The notes below the pieces were generated by a model. That model saw only the letters and a program-made list of their open reading frames with translations. It did not search any database and was not told the origin of the DNA. Made by a program: the position numbers and the translations under genes. Below are positions 19,441 through 27,809 of a DNA stretch of 64,000 bases, one piece after another; positions within the stretch are counted from its first letter, which is position 1, and each line of letters begins with the position of its first letter. The DNA comes from Holophagales bacterium (GTDB lineage: Bacteria; Acidobacteriota; Thermoanaerobaculia; UBA5066), in NCBI GenBank assembly GCA_016716705.1, contig JADJVF010000019.1, positions 1-64,000 of the forward strand. Reading direction: 5' to 3'.

Positions 19441-19995
19441 ATGTCTCCTGATCGGAACGCGAGCGTCATCCGTTACTTTCCGGCGGTCGTCCTGCTCCTG
19501 ACCGCCGCCGTCGCCTCGGCCCAGGCGCCACCGGCGGGCGAGTGGAAAGTGTTCCAGGAGTTCAACTTCGTAACAGGATCCTGGTCCGGTCCCGTGGAAT
19601 CGGGGGGACGGGTCGGGGGACGTGTCGTCTCGTTCGGCCTCGAGGTCGACGGGGCGACCCTCGGATACCGTGCGACGACCTATTATCCCGCCAGGGACAA
19701 CCAGCCCGAGGCGCGCAGTGAAGAGATCGCCAAGATCGTCTACGACGGCGCGAAGGGGAAGTACGTCGCCCTCGTCGTCTTCTCGACGAAAGCCTGGGGA
19801 ATCTACGACGCCGAGGTCCGTCCGGACGGATCTATCCGTTTCACGGCACGTGAGATAGCGAATCTCGAGGCGGGGCTGAGGTCCCGCTGGACCCTGTCGC
19901 GAAAGGCCGACGGCACGGTCCTCGAGGAACTCGACGTGGCTCCTCCCGGCAAGGACTTCTCGCCGTACCTGAGCGCCACCCTGACGAAGAAGTAG
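19441..19995 (+). CDS. Exported protein of unknown function
   Basis: 184 residues. Residues 1-27 form a classical signal peptide (basic start, hydrophobic core [14 protein letters not shown], likely cleavage after AQA). The mature part is beta-rich ([50 protein letters not shown]) and has the look of a small lipocalin- or DUF1579-like barrel that starts with a GSW segment; this resemblance is weak. A Shine-Dalgarno (GAGGAGGGGG) and an upstream TATAAT support the start. The gene is divergent from the ECF sigma operon. No catalytic motif was found. Confidence 0.65.
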   Translation: MSPDRNASVIRYFPAVVLLLTAAVASAQAPPAGEWKVFQEFNFVTGSWSGPVESGGRVGGRVVSFGLEVDGATLGYRATTYYPARDNQPEARSEEIAKIVYDGAKGKYVALVVFSTKAWGIYDAEVRPDGSIRFTAREIANLEAGLRSRWTLSRKADGTVLEELDVAPPGKDFSPYLSATLTKK

Positions 19996-20062
19996 CGGAA
20001 CCCGTTCCGGCCGGTCTGGTACCCTCCCCCTCCCGTGCGTCCTGCGCGGGCAAGGGGAATCC

Positions 20063-21877
20063 ATGGTTGAGATCCGGAACGTCGCCATCATCGCCCACGT
20101 AGACCACGGCAAGACCACGCTCGTCGACTGCCTCCTCCGGCAGTCCGGGACGTTCCGCGCCGGGGAGCACACCGAAGAGCGGGTGATGGACTCGAACGAC
20201 CTCGAGCGCGAGCGCGGGATCACCATCCTCGCCAAGAACACGTCCATCCGGTACCACGGGACGAAGATCAACATCGTCGACACCCCGGGGCACAGCGACT
20301 TCGGCGGGGAGGTCGAGCGCGTCCTGAAGCTGGTCGACGCCGTCCTCCTCGTCGTGGACGCCGCCGACGGCCCGATGCCCCAGACCCGGTTCGTCCTCCG
20401 CAAGGCGCTCGAGCTCGGCCTGCGGCCGATCATCACGGTGAACAAGGTCGACCGGCCCGAAGCGCGGCCCCACCAGGTGATCGACGAGGTCTTCGACCTG
20501 ATGGTCGACCTCGGCGCCACCGACCACCAGCTCGACTTCCCGATCGTCTACACCTCCGCCAAGCAGGGGTTCGCGCGCCTCGAGGTGGACCACGCCAACA
20601 ACGACGTGCGGCCGCTCCTCGACGCGATCCTCGTCGAGGTGCCCCCGCCGGGAGGGGACCCGCTCGCGCCGCTCCAGATCCTCATCGCCTCCCTCGACTA
20701 CGACAACTATCTCGGGCGCCTCGCGATCGGGCGCGTCGTGAACGGGGTCGTGAAGCCCGGCCAGGACATCATGGTCTGCCGCCACGACGGCTCGTTCGTG
20801 AAGGCCCGCGTCGGGAAGGTCATGGTGTTCGAGGGGCTCAGGCGCGTCGACGTGACGGAAGCCCCGGCGGGGGAGATCGTCGTCCTCTCGGGCATCGAGG
20901 AGGTCACGATCGGCGAGACGGTGGCCGACGCCGAGTTCCCGGTGGCCCTCGACCCGATCGCCGTCGACGAGCCGACCGTCTCGATGACGTTCCGCGTCAA
21001 CGATTCGCCCTTCGCCGGCCTCGAGGGGAAGTACGTCACGAGCCGGAACATCTTCGACCGACTCCAGAAGGAGCTCCGGACGAACGTGGCGCTGCGCGTC
21101 GAGCCCACCGAAGGGCCCGATGCGTTCAAGGTCTCGGGGCGCGGCGAGCTGCACCTGGCGATCCTCATCGAGACGATGCGGCGAGAAGGGTTCGAGCTCG
21201 CGCTCTCTCGCCCGGAGGTCATCGTCAAGGAAGTCGCGGGGGTCGCCAGCGAGCCGATCGAGCAGCTCGTCGTCGACGTCCCGGAGGAGTTCGTCGGGAC
21301 GGTCATCGAGAAGATCGGCCGCCGGCGCGGCGAGATGACGGCGATGGTCAACAACGGGACGGGCCGGGCCCGGATCGACTTCAAGGTGCCGACGCGCGGC
21401 CTCTTCGGCTACCGCAACGAGTTCCTCACCGACACGAAGGGCGAGGGGATGCTCAACCACGTCTTCGCCGGCTACGAGCCGTGGAAGGGCGACGTCGACA
21501 CGCGCCGCACCGGCGCGCTCATCTGCAAGGAAGGCGGAGACACGACGGCCTACGCCATCGAGCGGCTCGAGACGCGGTCGGTCTTCTTCTTCGGGCCGGG
21601 CGTGGCCTGCTACCCCGGAATGATCGTCGGCGAGAACAGCCGCGAGAACGACATGGTCGTCAACCCGTGCGTCAAGAAGCACCTGACGAACATGCGCGCC
21701 TCCAACTCCGACATGGCCATCAAGCTCACGCCGCCCCGCGAGATGCCCCTCGAGCTGGCCATCGAGTGGATCGGCGACGACGAGCTCGTCGAGGTGACCC
21801 CCCGCTCCGTCCGCCTGAGGAAGCGCGTCCTCGACCACTCCCAGCGCAAGCCCAAGAGGCCGACGGAAGCCGCCTGA
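20063..21877 (+). CDS. typA: Ribosome-associated GTPase TypA/BipA
   Basis: 604 residues, the normal length. It is a translational GTPase linked to ribosome assembly and stress or low-temperature growth. The G motifs are clear: [14 protein letters not shown] (G1), GITI (G2), [15 protein letters not shown] (G3), NKVDRPEA (G4) and SAKQG (G5). Domain II, the EF-G-like alpha/beta domains ([20 protein letters not shown]) and the TypA-specific C-terminal domain ([26 protein letters not shown]) follow. The start has an upstream AAGGGGAAT that can act as a Shine-Dalgarno. It stands alone on the plus strand. Confidence 0.96.
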   Translation: MVEIRNVAIIAHVDHGKTTLVDCLLRQSGTFRAGEHTEERVMDSNDLERERGITILAKNTSIRYHGTKINIVDTPGHSDFGGEVERVLKLVDAVLLVVDAADGPMPQTRFVLRKALELGLRPIITVNKVDRPEARPHQVIDEVFDLMVDLGATDHQLDFPIVYTSAKQGFARLEVDHANNDVRPLLDAILVEVPPPGGDPLAPLQILIASLDYDNYLGRLAIGRVVNGVVKPGQDIMVCRHDGSFVKARVGKVMVFEGLRRVDVTEAPAGEIVVLSGIEEVTIGETVADAEFPVALDPIAVDEPTVSMTFRVNDSPFAGLEGKYVTSRNIFDRLQKELRTNVALRVEPTEGPDAFKVSGRGELHLAILIETMRREGFELALSRPEVIVKEVAGVASEPIEQLVVDVPEEFVGTVIEKIGRRRGEMTAMVNNGTGRARIDFKVPTRGLFGYRNEFLTDTKGEGMLNHVFAGYEPWKGDVDTRRTGALICKEGGDTTAYAIERLETRSVFFFGPGVACYPGMIVGENSRENDMVVNPCVKKHLTNMRASNSDMAIKLTPPREMPLELAIEWIGDDELVEVTPRSVRLRKRVLDHSQRKPKRPTEAA

Positions 21878-22004
21878 CACCGGGGGACGAGGGCACCGGG
21901 GTGTCCTGACCCGCCCTCCGATCCGCTCGCTGGAGGGACGTCCTCCGCCGTGCGAACATGGCCGGTGCGCCGCTCGGGCGCGGGAGGGGTGTACGTCCGC
22001 GAGC

Positions 22005-22820
22005 AACGTCGGGATCGCCTTCGGGCTGACGATCGCAGCCGGTCTGTCGACGGGGCTCGGGAGCGCCATCGCGTTCTTCGCGAAGCGGACGAACCTGAGG
22101 CTCCTCTCCGTGGCGACCGGCTTCTCGGGGGGCGTCATGCTCTGGGTCTCGTTCGTCGAGATCCTCCCGAAAGCGCAGCACGCGCTCGGGGCGGCGCGCG
22201 GGGCGCGCGAGGGGGCGTGGCTGGCCGTGGGAGCCTTCTTCCTCGGCACCCTCCTGATCCTCGCCATCGACCGGCTCGTTCCGGGGGACGAGAACCCGCA
22301 CGAGGTGCGAACCGCCCTGGAGATCGCCTCGCTCGGAGAAGGTGCGGCGATGCCGGCTACCGCACGGCTCCGGCGCACGGGGACGGCGCTGGCCGTCGCC
22401 ATCGCGATCCACAATTTCCCGGAGGGGCTCGCGACGTTCCTGGCGGCCCTCGAGGATCCTGCGGTGGGAGGGGCGATCGCGATCGCCATCGCTCTTCACA
22501 ACATCCCGGAGGGCGTCAGCGTCGCCGTGCCGATCTTCTACGCCACGGGGCGCAGGCGGGCCGCGTTCGGCTGGTCGCTTCTCTCGGGCCTCGCCGAGCC
22601 GCTGGGGGCCGCGATCGGTTTCCTGCTCCTGGGGCCCTACCTGACGCCCTCTTTCATGGGCCTCCTCTTCGGAGGGGTCGCGGGGATCATGGTGTACATC
22701 TCCCTCGACGAGCTCCTCCCGACCTCGCGTGCGTTCGGCCAGGGGCACGACTCGCTCTACGGTCTCCTCGCAGGTATGGGCACCATGGCCCTGAGTCTCC
22801 TGCTCCTGATGAAGAGGTAG
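22005..22820 (+). CDS. ZIP-family divalent metal transporter (start unresolved)
   Basis: An inner-membrane transporter of the ZIP family, importing zinc or related divalent ions. The metal-site helices are plain: [13 protein letters not shown] in TM4 and [14 protein letters not shown] in TM5, both with the HNxPEG signature. A histidine-poor loop lies between TM3 and TM4. The homology begins at about 22005 ([17 protein letters not shown], the TM1 segment), but upstream of it this frame has no ATG, GTG or TTG. The first in-frame start is GTG at 22110, which would remove TM1. A single-base indel near 21990-22005 that hides the real start (for example GTG 21989 or ATG 21958 in other frames) is the simplest explanation. 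It is convergent with the kinase gene, with the two stops 3 nt apart. Confidence 0.82.
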   Translation, partial: NVGIAFGLTIAAGLSTGLGSAIAFFAKRTNLRLLSVATGFSGGVMLWVSFVEILPKAQHALGAARGAREGAWLAVGAFFLGTLLILAIDRLVPGDENPHEVRTALEIASLGEGAAMPATARLRRTGTALAVAIAIHNFPEGLATFLAALEDPAVGGAIAIAIALHNIPEGVSVAVPIFYATGRRRAAFGWSLLSGLAEPLGAAIGFLLLGPYLTPSFMGLLFGGVAGIMVYISLDELLPTSRAFGQGHDSLYGLLAGMGTMALSLLLLMKR

Positions 22821-22823
22821 GGG

Positions 22824-25532
22824 TCAGCGGAGCTCGCGGAAGCGCCAGAGCTCCGTTCGGAGGCTGACGCCGAGGCCGACGAGGCTCTCGCCGTCGGCCC
22901 ATCCGGGCGACTGCAGGTCGCCGTCGAAGGTGACCGGGATCCGCTCGACGGCTCCGGTGACGGGATCGAGGAACGCCGGACCCCAGTGCCACGAGCTCCG
23001 CGCGGCGACCGTGACGACGACCCTTCCGTCCGGTCCGATTGCGCGGCCCGAGAGGGGGACCGGCGCGAGCCGGAGATCTCCCTGAATCGGGATGCGGAGC
23101 TCGTGGCCGCCCGCCACTGGCACGCGGAAGAGATCGACGCCGTTCATGCCGTTGCGCTGGACGAGGAGCTCTTCGCCGTCCGGGAAGGCGGCGATGCCGT
23201 GACCTGCGCCGAGCTTCCTGGGCGGCGAGCCCCCGTCCACGTCGATGGACCAGAGGTTGCCGCGGTCGGGGTAGTAGACGGTCCGCCCGTCGGGAGACGC
23301 CGCGAGGTCCTGCGGGGCCACCCCCTCGGTGCCCGGAAGCCGCCGGAGGATTCGCCCTTCCTCGATCGATGCGAGGACGAGTCCCGGGGGGGCCCCGAGG
23401 GGACCCGCGAGGAAGACCGCGCGGCCGCCGGCCAGCGTCGCGATCGGCGGGGCCGTCTGGTCGGTGGTTTCGACGAGAGGGCGCATCTCGCCGGAGGCGC
23501 TCCTGAGGAGGAGCTGGCGCCGGCCGGCGACGAGGCCCGGCAACACGACTCGCCCGTCGGAGAGGATGGCCGGGCTGCTCAATGCACCGCGCGCCGTGCC
23601 AAGGCGGTCCGGGATGCCGCCCGACACCGGGAAGCGGAGGACCTCGAGCGAGTTCTCGGACAGGCAGACGTAGTAGCTGCCGTCAGGGCCCGCGGAGATG
23701 TTCGAAGGGCGGGTCGTGACCGTGAGGAGGCCGTGGGCCTCGTGTCCGTCGAACGAAACGGAGACGAGACGGAAGAGGTCCCCCACGGCGACGGTGGCGA
23801 GGAAGGAGCGTCCGTCCGGCGCCACGGCGAACGGGGGCGCGACCGGGAGTTCCGTGGTGACGGGGTGCGAGGTCCCGGTTGCCAGGTCGAGGATGTGGAG
23901 CTGCCTCGACCGTGACGCCGCCCCTTCGCCGGCGAGGCGACCCCAGAAGATGGCTTTCGAGCCGTCCGGGACCGTACGGACGGCGAGGCCCATCGATTCC
24001 GCGACGATGGCGGGGCCGAGGGGCGAGACGAGGCCGGTCTCGGGGAAGAACCTGTGGATCCGAAGCGCACCCTGGGTCGAAGTTCTCACTACGAGGAGGC
24101 TCCCGTCGGGGAGGGCCTCGGGGTTCTGCGCATCCTGCAGGACGAGACGCTCCGGGCCGCCGACGGCGGGCACGCTGAAGATGCCGTGCGGAACGTCGGT
24201 GACGCGGTCGAAGAAGATCCGCGTGCCGTCGTTCGACCAGGCCACCCGGTAGACGGAGCCGGAGTCGGGCCGATTCGTGAGGGCCGACCAGTCGCCCGAG
24301 GCCGGCTTCATCACGGCGACCTGGGTGACGCCGCCCGAAGGCGTCACGAACGCGAGCGTCTGGCCGTCGGGTGAGAGGCGGGAGGCGAGGACCTGGGTCG
24401 TGTTCCCCAGGACGAGGTCGCCGCCCCAGGTGGCGGCCGCTTCCGTCGTACGGTCCCGCATCCACCACCCGGCGACGGCGCCGCCCCCGAGCAGCACGAG
24501 GGCGCCGAGCGCGGAGGCGAGGACCCGGGCAGCCCGGCGCGCGCCGCCCTCCGGGGCCGGGGCGGGCGTGGCGACGGTGGCGGACCGCGAGGGCACGGCG
24601 GCGCCCGTCCGTATCGTCGCGGCCCCCTCGACCCGCATGGTCGCGTTCGTCGCGGGGCGAGGAACGCCCTGGGTGAGCCGGCCGAGGTTGTCCCTCACCT
24701 GCTTCAGCTCGCGGGCGAGGTCGCGTGTGGCGGCGTACCGGCCGTCGGGCTCCTTCGCGAGGCAGCGCCCCACGATCCAGGCGAGGGGAGGCGGCACCCT
24801 GGGGTTGAGGAGCTCGACCGATTGGGGCTCCTCCTCGATGATCGCCGTGAGCGTCTGGACGGCGCTCGCCTTGTCGAACGCCTTCCGACCGGTGAGCAGC
24901 TCGTAGAGGATCAGCCCGAGACAGAACTGATCGGAGCGGAAATCGACCGGGCGACCCCGCGCCTGCTCGGGGGCCATGTAGCTCGCAGTCCCGACGACGA
25001 TGCCCGTCGAGGTCCTTGCGAGGCCCCTGGCGAGATCTCCGGTGGCCGCGGCCCCGAAAGGCTTGGCGAGGCCGAAGTCGAGGATCTTCACGGTCCCGTC
25101 GCGGGTGACCATGAGGTTCTCGGGCTTGAGATCGCGGTGGACGAGGCTGGCCTCGTGCGCCGCGGAGAGCCCCTCCGCCACCTGCACGACGAGCTCGAGC
25201 GTCCCGCGCAGCGGCAGGAGGCCGCCGGCCGCGTGCTGCCGGAGCGTCTTGCCGTCGATGAGCTCCATGGCGAGGAACGGCTGTCCTTCGGACTGTCCGA
25301 CCTCGAAGATCGTGACGATGTTGCGGTGGTTCAGGGAAGAGGCGGTTCGCGCCTCGCCGACGAAGCGCCGGAGCTGCTCGGGATCCGAGAGGTACTCCGC
25401 ACCGAGGACCTTGACCGCGACCTCCCGGCCGAGCCGTTCGTCGAGGGCCCGGTAGACCTCCCCCATCCCGCCGGCCCCGAGGAGGCTGCGTACCTCGAAG
25501 GAGCCGAGCCTGGTTCCGGCCGCCAGCACCAC
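22824..25532 (-). CDS. Ser/Thr protein kinase with extracytoplasmic beta-propeller-like sensor
   Basis: About 902 residues. The N-terminal Hanks-type kinase domain (about residues 8-280) has the glycine loop LGAGGMGEVY, VAVK lysine, HRDLKPENLMV catalytic loop, DFGLAKP and SYMAPEQARG. A linker and one transmembrane helix (about 340-365, GALVLLGGGAVAGWWM) lead to a large extracytoplasmic part made of repeated four-stranded blades in the style of TolB/WD40 propellers (RLSPDGQTLAFV, WSNDGTRIFFD, VAPDGRSFLATV). This architecture is typical of Acidobacteria. The start was set at GTG 25532, which gives the usual VVLAAGTRLGSF beginning and lies 7 nt after TAATCT; an upstream GTG at 25568 is the alternative. 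Its ligand and targets are unknown. Confidence 0.92.
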   Translation of the reverse strand: MVLAAGTRLGSFEVRSLLGAGGMGEVYRALDERLGREVAVKVLGAEYLSDPEQLRRFVGEARTASSLNHRNIVTIFEVGQSEGQPFLAMELIDGKTLRQHAAGGLLPLRGTLELVVQVAEGLSAAHEASLVHRDLKPENLMVTRDGTVKILDFGLAKPFGAAATGDLARGLARTSTGIVVGTASYMAPEQARGRPVDFRSDQFCLGLILYELLTGRKAFDKASAVQTLTAIIEEEPQSVELLNPRVPPPLAWIVGRCLAKEPDGRYAATRDLARELKQVRDNLGRLTQGVPRPATNATMRVEGAATIRTGAAVPSRSATVATPAPAPEGGARRAARVLASALGALVLLGGGAVAGWWMRDRTTEAAATWGGDLVLGNTTQVLASRLSPDGQTLAFVTPSGGVTQVAVMKPASGDWSALTNRPDSGSVYRVAWSNDGTRIFFDRVTDVPHGIFSVPAVGGPERLVLQDAQNPEALPDGSLLVVRTSTQGALRIHRFFPETGLVSPLGPAIVAESMGLAVRTVPDGSKAIFWGRLAGEGAASRSRQLHILDLATGTSHPVTTELPVAPPFAVAPDGRSFLATVAVGDLFRLVSVSFDGHEAHGLLTVTTRPSNISAGPDGSYYVCLSENSLEVLRFPVSGGIPDRLGTARGALSSPAILSDGRVVLPGLVAGRRQLLLRSASGEMRPLVETTDQTAPPIATLAGGRAVFLAGPLGAPPGLVLASIEEGRILRRLPGTEGVAPQDLAASPDGRTVYYPDRGNLWSIDVDGGSPPRKLGAGHGIAAFPDGEELLVQRNGMNGVDLFRVPVAGGHELRIPIQGDLRLAPVPLSGRAIGPDGRVVVTVAARSSWHWGPAFLDPVTGAVERIPVTFDGDLQSPGWADGESLVGLGVSLRTELWRFRELR

Positions 25533-25539
25533 GAACGGG

Positions 25540-25545
25540 AGATTA
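25540..25545 (-). promoter_or_regulatory. -10-like TAATCT setting the kinase start
   Basis: On the minus strand TAATCT ends 7 nt before GTG 25532 and falls inside the reading frame from the alternative upstream GTG. It argues for the shorter protein and a leaderless mRNA. Confidence 0.4.
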
Positions 25546-25599
25546 CTTCGGAGGAACGGACGCGTCACGCGGGCGGGAAAGGCTGAGCCCGGGAATTGC

Positions 25600-25605
25600 T
25601 ACGCT
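25600..25605 (+). promoter_or_regulatory. -10-like TACGCT before CpcT/CpeT-like gene
   Basis: TACGCT ends 7 nt before the GTG at 25613 with no Shine-Dalgarno. Leaderless pattern. Confidence 0.35.
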
Positions 25606-25612
25606 TGCGCTC

Positions 25613-26302
25613 GTGAAGCGAGCCACCTCCGCCGCGATCCCGTCCGCCGTTCTTCTCGTCACGCTCCTCGGAGCGTCCGCTCCGCGCGCCGACACGCCTG
25701 GCGGCGAAGCGCCCCGGGCCGCCGAGGAGGTCGCCGCGCTCCTGACCGGGACGTTCGATTCGAAGGTGCAGGCCGAGGCGAATCCGGAAGGGTTTCGCGC
25801 GGTGCGGCTCGTCTCCGTGAGGGTGCCGAAGAGCCGGCTCGGGTCCGGCGCGCCGGTTCTCTACCTCGAGCAGGCGCTCGTGTCGACCCCCGACAAGCCC
25901 TACCGGCAGCGGTTCTACCGGATCGAGGAGACGGCCGACGGCGGCGTCGTGTCGCGCGTCTTCGAGCCGAAGGAACCGGTCGCCGTCTCCGGCAAATGGC
26001 GCGACCCGTCCGACCTCGCGCTCTACGGCGCGGGAGACGTCGTCGAGCGGATCGGATGCGCCGTGCGGCTGAAGAAGTCCGCCGAAGGGTGGGCGGGGGG
26101 CACCGAGGGGACGAGCTGCCCGTCGGCGCTCTCGGGCGCACGCTACGCCACGTCGCGAGTCCGGCTCGCTCCGGGGCGCATGGAGTCGTGGGACCGCGGG
26201 TACGACCTCGAGGACCGCCAGGTCTGGGGTGCGAAGGAGGGTCCCTACGTCTTCGAGCAGCGGTCGTCCGGTCCGCCGTCCGACGCGCCCGGAAGGGACT
26301 AG
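25613..26302 (+). CDS. Exported CpcT/CpeT-fold protein
   Basis: 229 residues with a signal peptide (residues 1-26, AVLLVTLLGASAPRADT). The mature part matches the CpcT/CpeT family along its length: LLTGTFDSKVQAE near the start, LYLEQALVSTPDKPYRQRFY in the middle, then GCAVRLKK, GGTEGTSCPSALSGA, YATSRVRLAPGRMESWDRGY and RQVWGAKEGPYVFE at the end. In cyanobacteria and plastids these proteins attach bilins to phycobiliproteins. This organism shows no sign of phycobilisomes, and an exported version is also found outside cyanobacteria, so a different ligand-binding role is likely. It is convergent with pcnB and overlaps its stop by 4 nt. Confidence 0.82.
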   Translation: MKRATSAAIPSAVLLVTLLGASAPRADTPGGEAPRAAEEVAALLTGTFDSKVQAEANPEGFRAVRLVSVRVPKSRLGSGAPVLYLEQALVSTPDKPYRQRFYRIEETADGGVVSRVFEPKEPVAVSGKWRDPSDLALYGAGDVVERIGCAVRLKKSAEGWAGGTEGTSCPSALSGARYATSRVRLAPGRMESWDRGYDLEDRQVWGAKEGPYVFEQRSSGPPSDAPGRD

Positions 26303-27690
26303 GCCGCTTCGCCCGGGTGCCCGCCCCGGCCGCTCCGCCTCCGGCGTCGGCGGTGCGCGGGACGGTCCGACGGCCGTACGTCGTCGGGAAGGAAGACCTC
26401 GTTCGGATCGTGAGTCTCGTGCGGGACGAGCGCCTCGGGGAACGGGATCGCCGCCCGGATGTCCTCGCCGGGGCGCGGGGTTCGCCCTCCCCGGCGAAGG
26501 ACCTCTTCCCAGGCGACGGCCGCGTCGCGATAGCGCCCGGAGGCGGCTGCGTAGAGCGACAGCAGGCCGACCGCCACCGGGAAATAGCCCTTCGTCACGA
26601 GCCGCCGCGCGGCGGCGTCGCCAGGCCCCAGCTCGGCGAGGCGCCCCATCGTGAAGAGGCCCTGCTTGAGGTCGTGGATCGCCGCATTCGGGAGGGAGAG
26701 GCGGACCGACGACGGATTGACGACCTCCTCGAGGAGGAGGAGGAGCTTCTGGGCGTCGACCTTTCCGCCCGAGCGCGTCCGGATCGCCGAGAAGAGGAGC
26801 GGGAGGAAGACGACGCCGAGGAGGCTCGCGTCGGAGAGGACCTCGCCGCCGGCCCTTCGCCGATCGGTCTCGGCCAGCATTCTCCAGAACAGGCCATTGG
26901 CACCGGCCTTCCCGCCCACCTCGCGCTCCAGGTCGGGGAAGATCTCGCCGAGGAGCCCCGTCTCCGACCAGAGCCGGTACGTGGCGGCCCCCCAGCCCCG
27001 CCGAAGCGGGTCGAGGAGCTCTTCCGTGACGCGCGGGGCGGCGCTCTTGCGGATCTCCCGGCGGTTTTCGTCGATGGCTGCGCGGACGGCCGGGGTCATC
27101 TCGAACCCGAGCCGGGCCGCGAACTCGCACGCCCGCATCATCCGGACGGGGTCTTCGCGGAAGCGGATCTCGGGGTCCCCGATCGTCCGGACGAGATGCC
27201 TCTCGAGATCTTCGACGCCTCCGACGTAGTCGATCACGGCGAAGTTCGAGATGTCGTAGAAGAGGCCGTTGATCGTGAAGTCGCGCCGGACGGCGTCCTC
27301 GGCGGGGGTGCCGAAGGTGTTGTCGGAGCGGATCAGGAGGTCGACGTCGCCCGTCTGGCCCGGCTCGACCTCCTCCGGCTCGGGGCGCCGCCGGAACGTG
27401 GAGACCTCGACGAGCTTTCCCCCGTCGAAGAGGACGTGGGCAAGCCGGAAACGGCGGCCGATGACCCGGCAGTTCCGGAAGAGACGGCGGACGTCCTGCG
27501 GGCGGGCGTCGGTCCCGATGTCGAAGTCCTTCGGGGTCCTCCCCGTCAGGAGATCGCGGACGGAGCCGCCGACGAGGTACGCCTTGAACCCGGACCGGTG
27601 CAGGCGGTAGAGAACCTTCAGGGCGTCGGGGTCGATGTAGCCGCGCGAGATGGGATGCTCGGCGCGGGGGATGATCCGGGGTTCGGTCAT
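26299..27690 (-). CDS. pcnB: Poly(A) polymerase / tRNA nucleotidyltransferase family protein
   Basis: 463 residues from the ATG at 27690. The class II nucleotidyltransferase head is clear: YLVGGSVRDLLTGRTPKDFD with the DFD metal-binding pair, GRRFRLAHVLF, STFRR and RRDFTINGLFYD. RNA-binding helices follow (DPVRMMRACEFAARLGFEM). The C-terminal part is longer than in a minimal CCA enzyme and ends in an Arg-rich tail ([10 protein letters not shown]), as in PcnB-type poly(A) polymerases, which add 3' tails that promote RNA decay. Distinguishing PcnB from a CCA-adding enzyme by eye is not certain. The TAGAAT at 27723-27728 on the minus strand is a likely -10. The gene is divergent from the membrane glycosyltransferase-like gene. 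Confidence 0.87.
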   Translation of the reverse strand: MTEPRIIPRAEHPISRGYIDPDALKVLYRLHRSGFKAYLVGGSVRDLLTGRTPKDFDIGTDARPQDVRRLFRNCRVIGRRFRLAHVLFDGGKLVEVSTFRRRPEPEEVEPGQTGDVDLLIRSDNTFGTPAEDAVRRDFTINGLFYDISNFAVIDYVGGVEDLERHLVRTIGDPEIRFREDPVRMMRACEFAARLGFEMTPAVRAAIDENRREIRKSAAPRVTEELLDPLRRGWGAATYRLWSETGLLGEIFPDLEREVGGKAGANGLFWRMLAETDRRRAGGEVLSDASLLGVVFLPLLFSAIRTRSGGKVDAQKLLLLLEEVVNPSSVRLSLPNAAIHDLKQGLFTMGRLAELGPGDAAARRLVTKGYFPVAVGLLSLYAAASGRYRDAAVAWEEVLRRGGRTPRPGEDIRAAIPFPEALVPHETHDPNEVFLPDDVRPSDRPAHRRRRRRSGRGGHPGEAA

Positions 27691-27722
27691 CCCTTCGGGT
27701 GGGTCCTCAGAAGCATCGACCC

Positions 27723-27728
27723 ATTCTA
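27723..27728 (-). promoter_or_regulatory. -10-like TAGAAT for pcnB
   Basis: TAGAAT on the minus strand, 32 nt before the ATG at 27690, would give a leader of about 20-25 nt ending in GAAGGG. It faces away from the plus-strand TAGAAT at 27793. Confidence 0.4.
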
Positions 27729-27792
27729 GCGCCCCGGGCGCCGGGCTTCCCACCGGATCCCTGCCCGGGCCCGTGCCGATCGTCGACACCCC

Positions 27793-27798
27793 TAGAAT
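27793..27798 (+). promoter_or_regulatory. -10-like TAGAAT before membrane glycosyltransferase-like gene
   Basis: TAGAAT ends 11 nt before the ATG at 27810 and no Shine-Dalgarno lies between. Leaderless or near-leaderless start. Confidence 0.45.
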
Positions 27799-27809
27799 GC
27801 CGGTTCCCG

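Noticed and set aside
19994..20010. CGGAAC-CC-GTTCCG hairpin between the exported protein and typA
   Set aside because: Short stem with a 2-nt loop and no T tract; could be chance in G+C-rich DNA.
21878..21910. Possible terminator after typA (GACACC ... GGTGTC)
   Set aside because: Only a 6-bp stem around a long loop and no T run; too weak to list.
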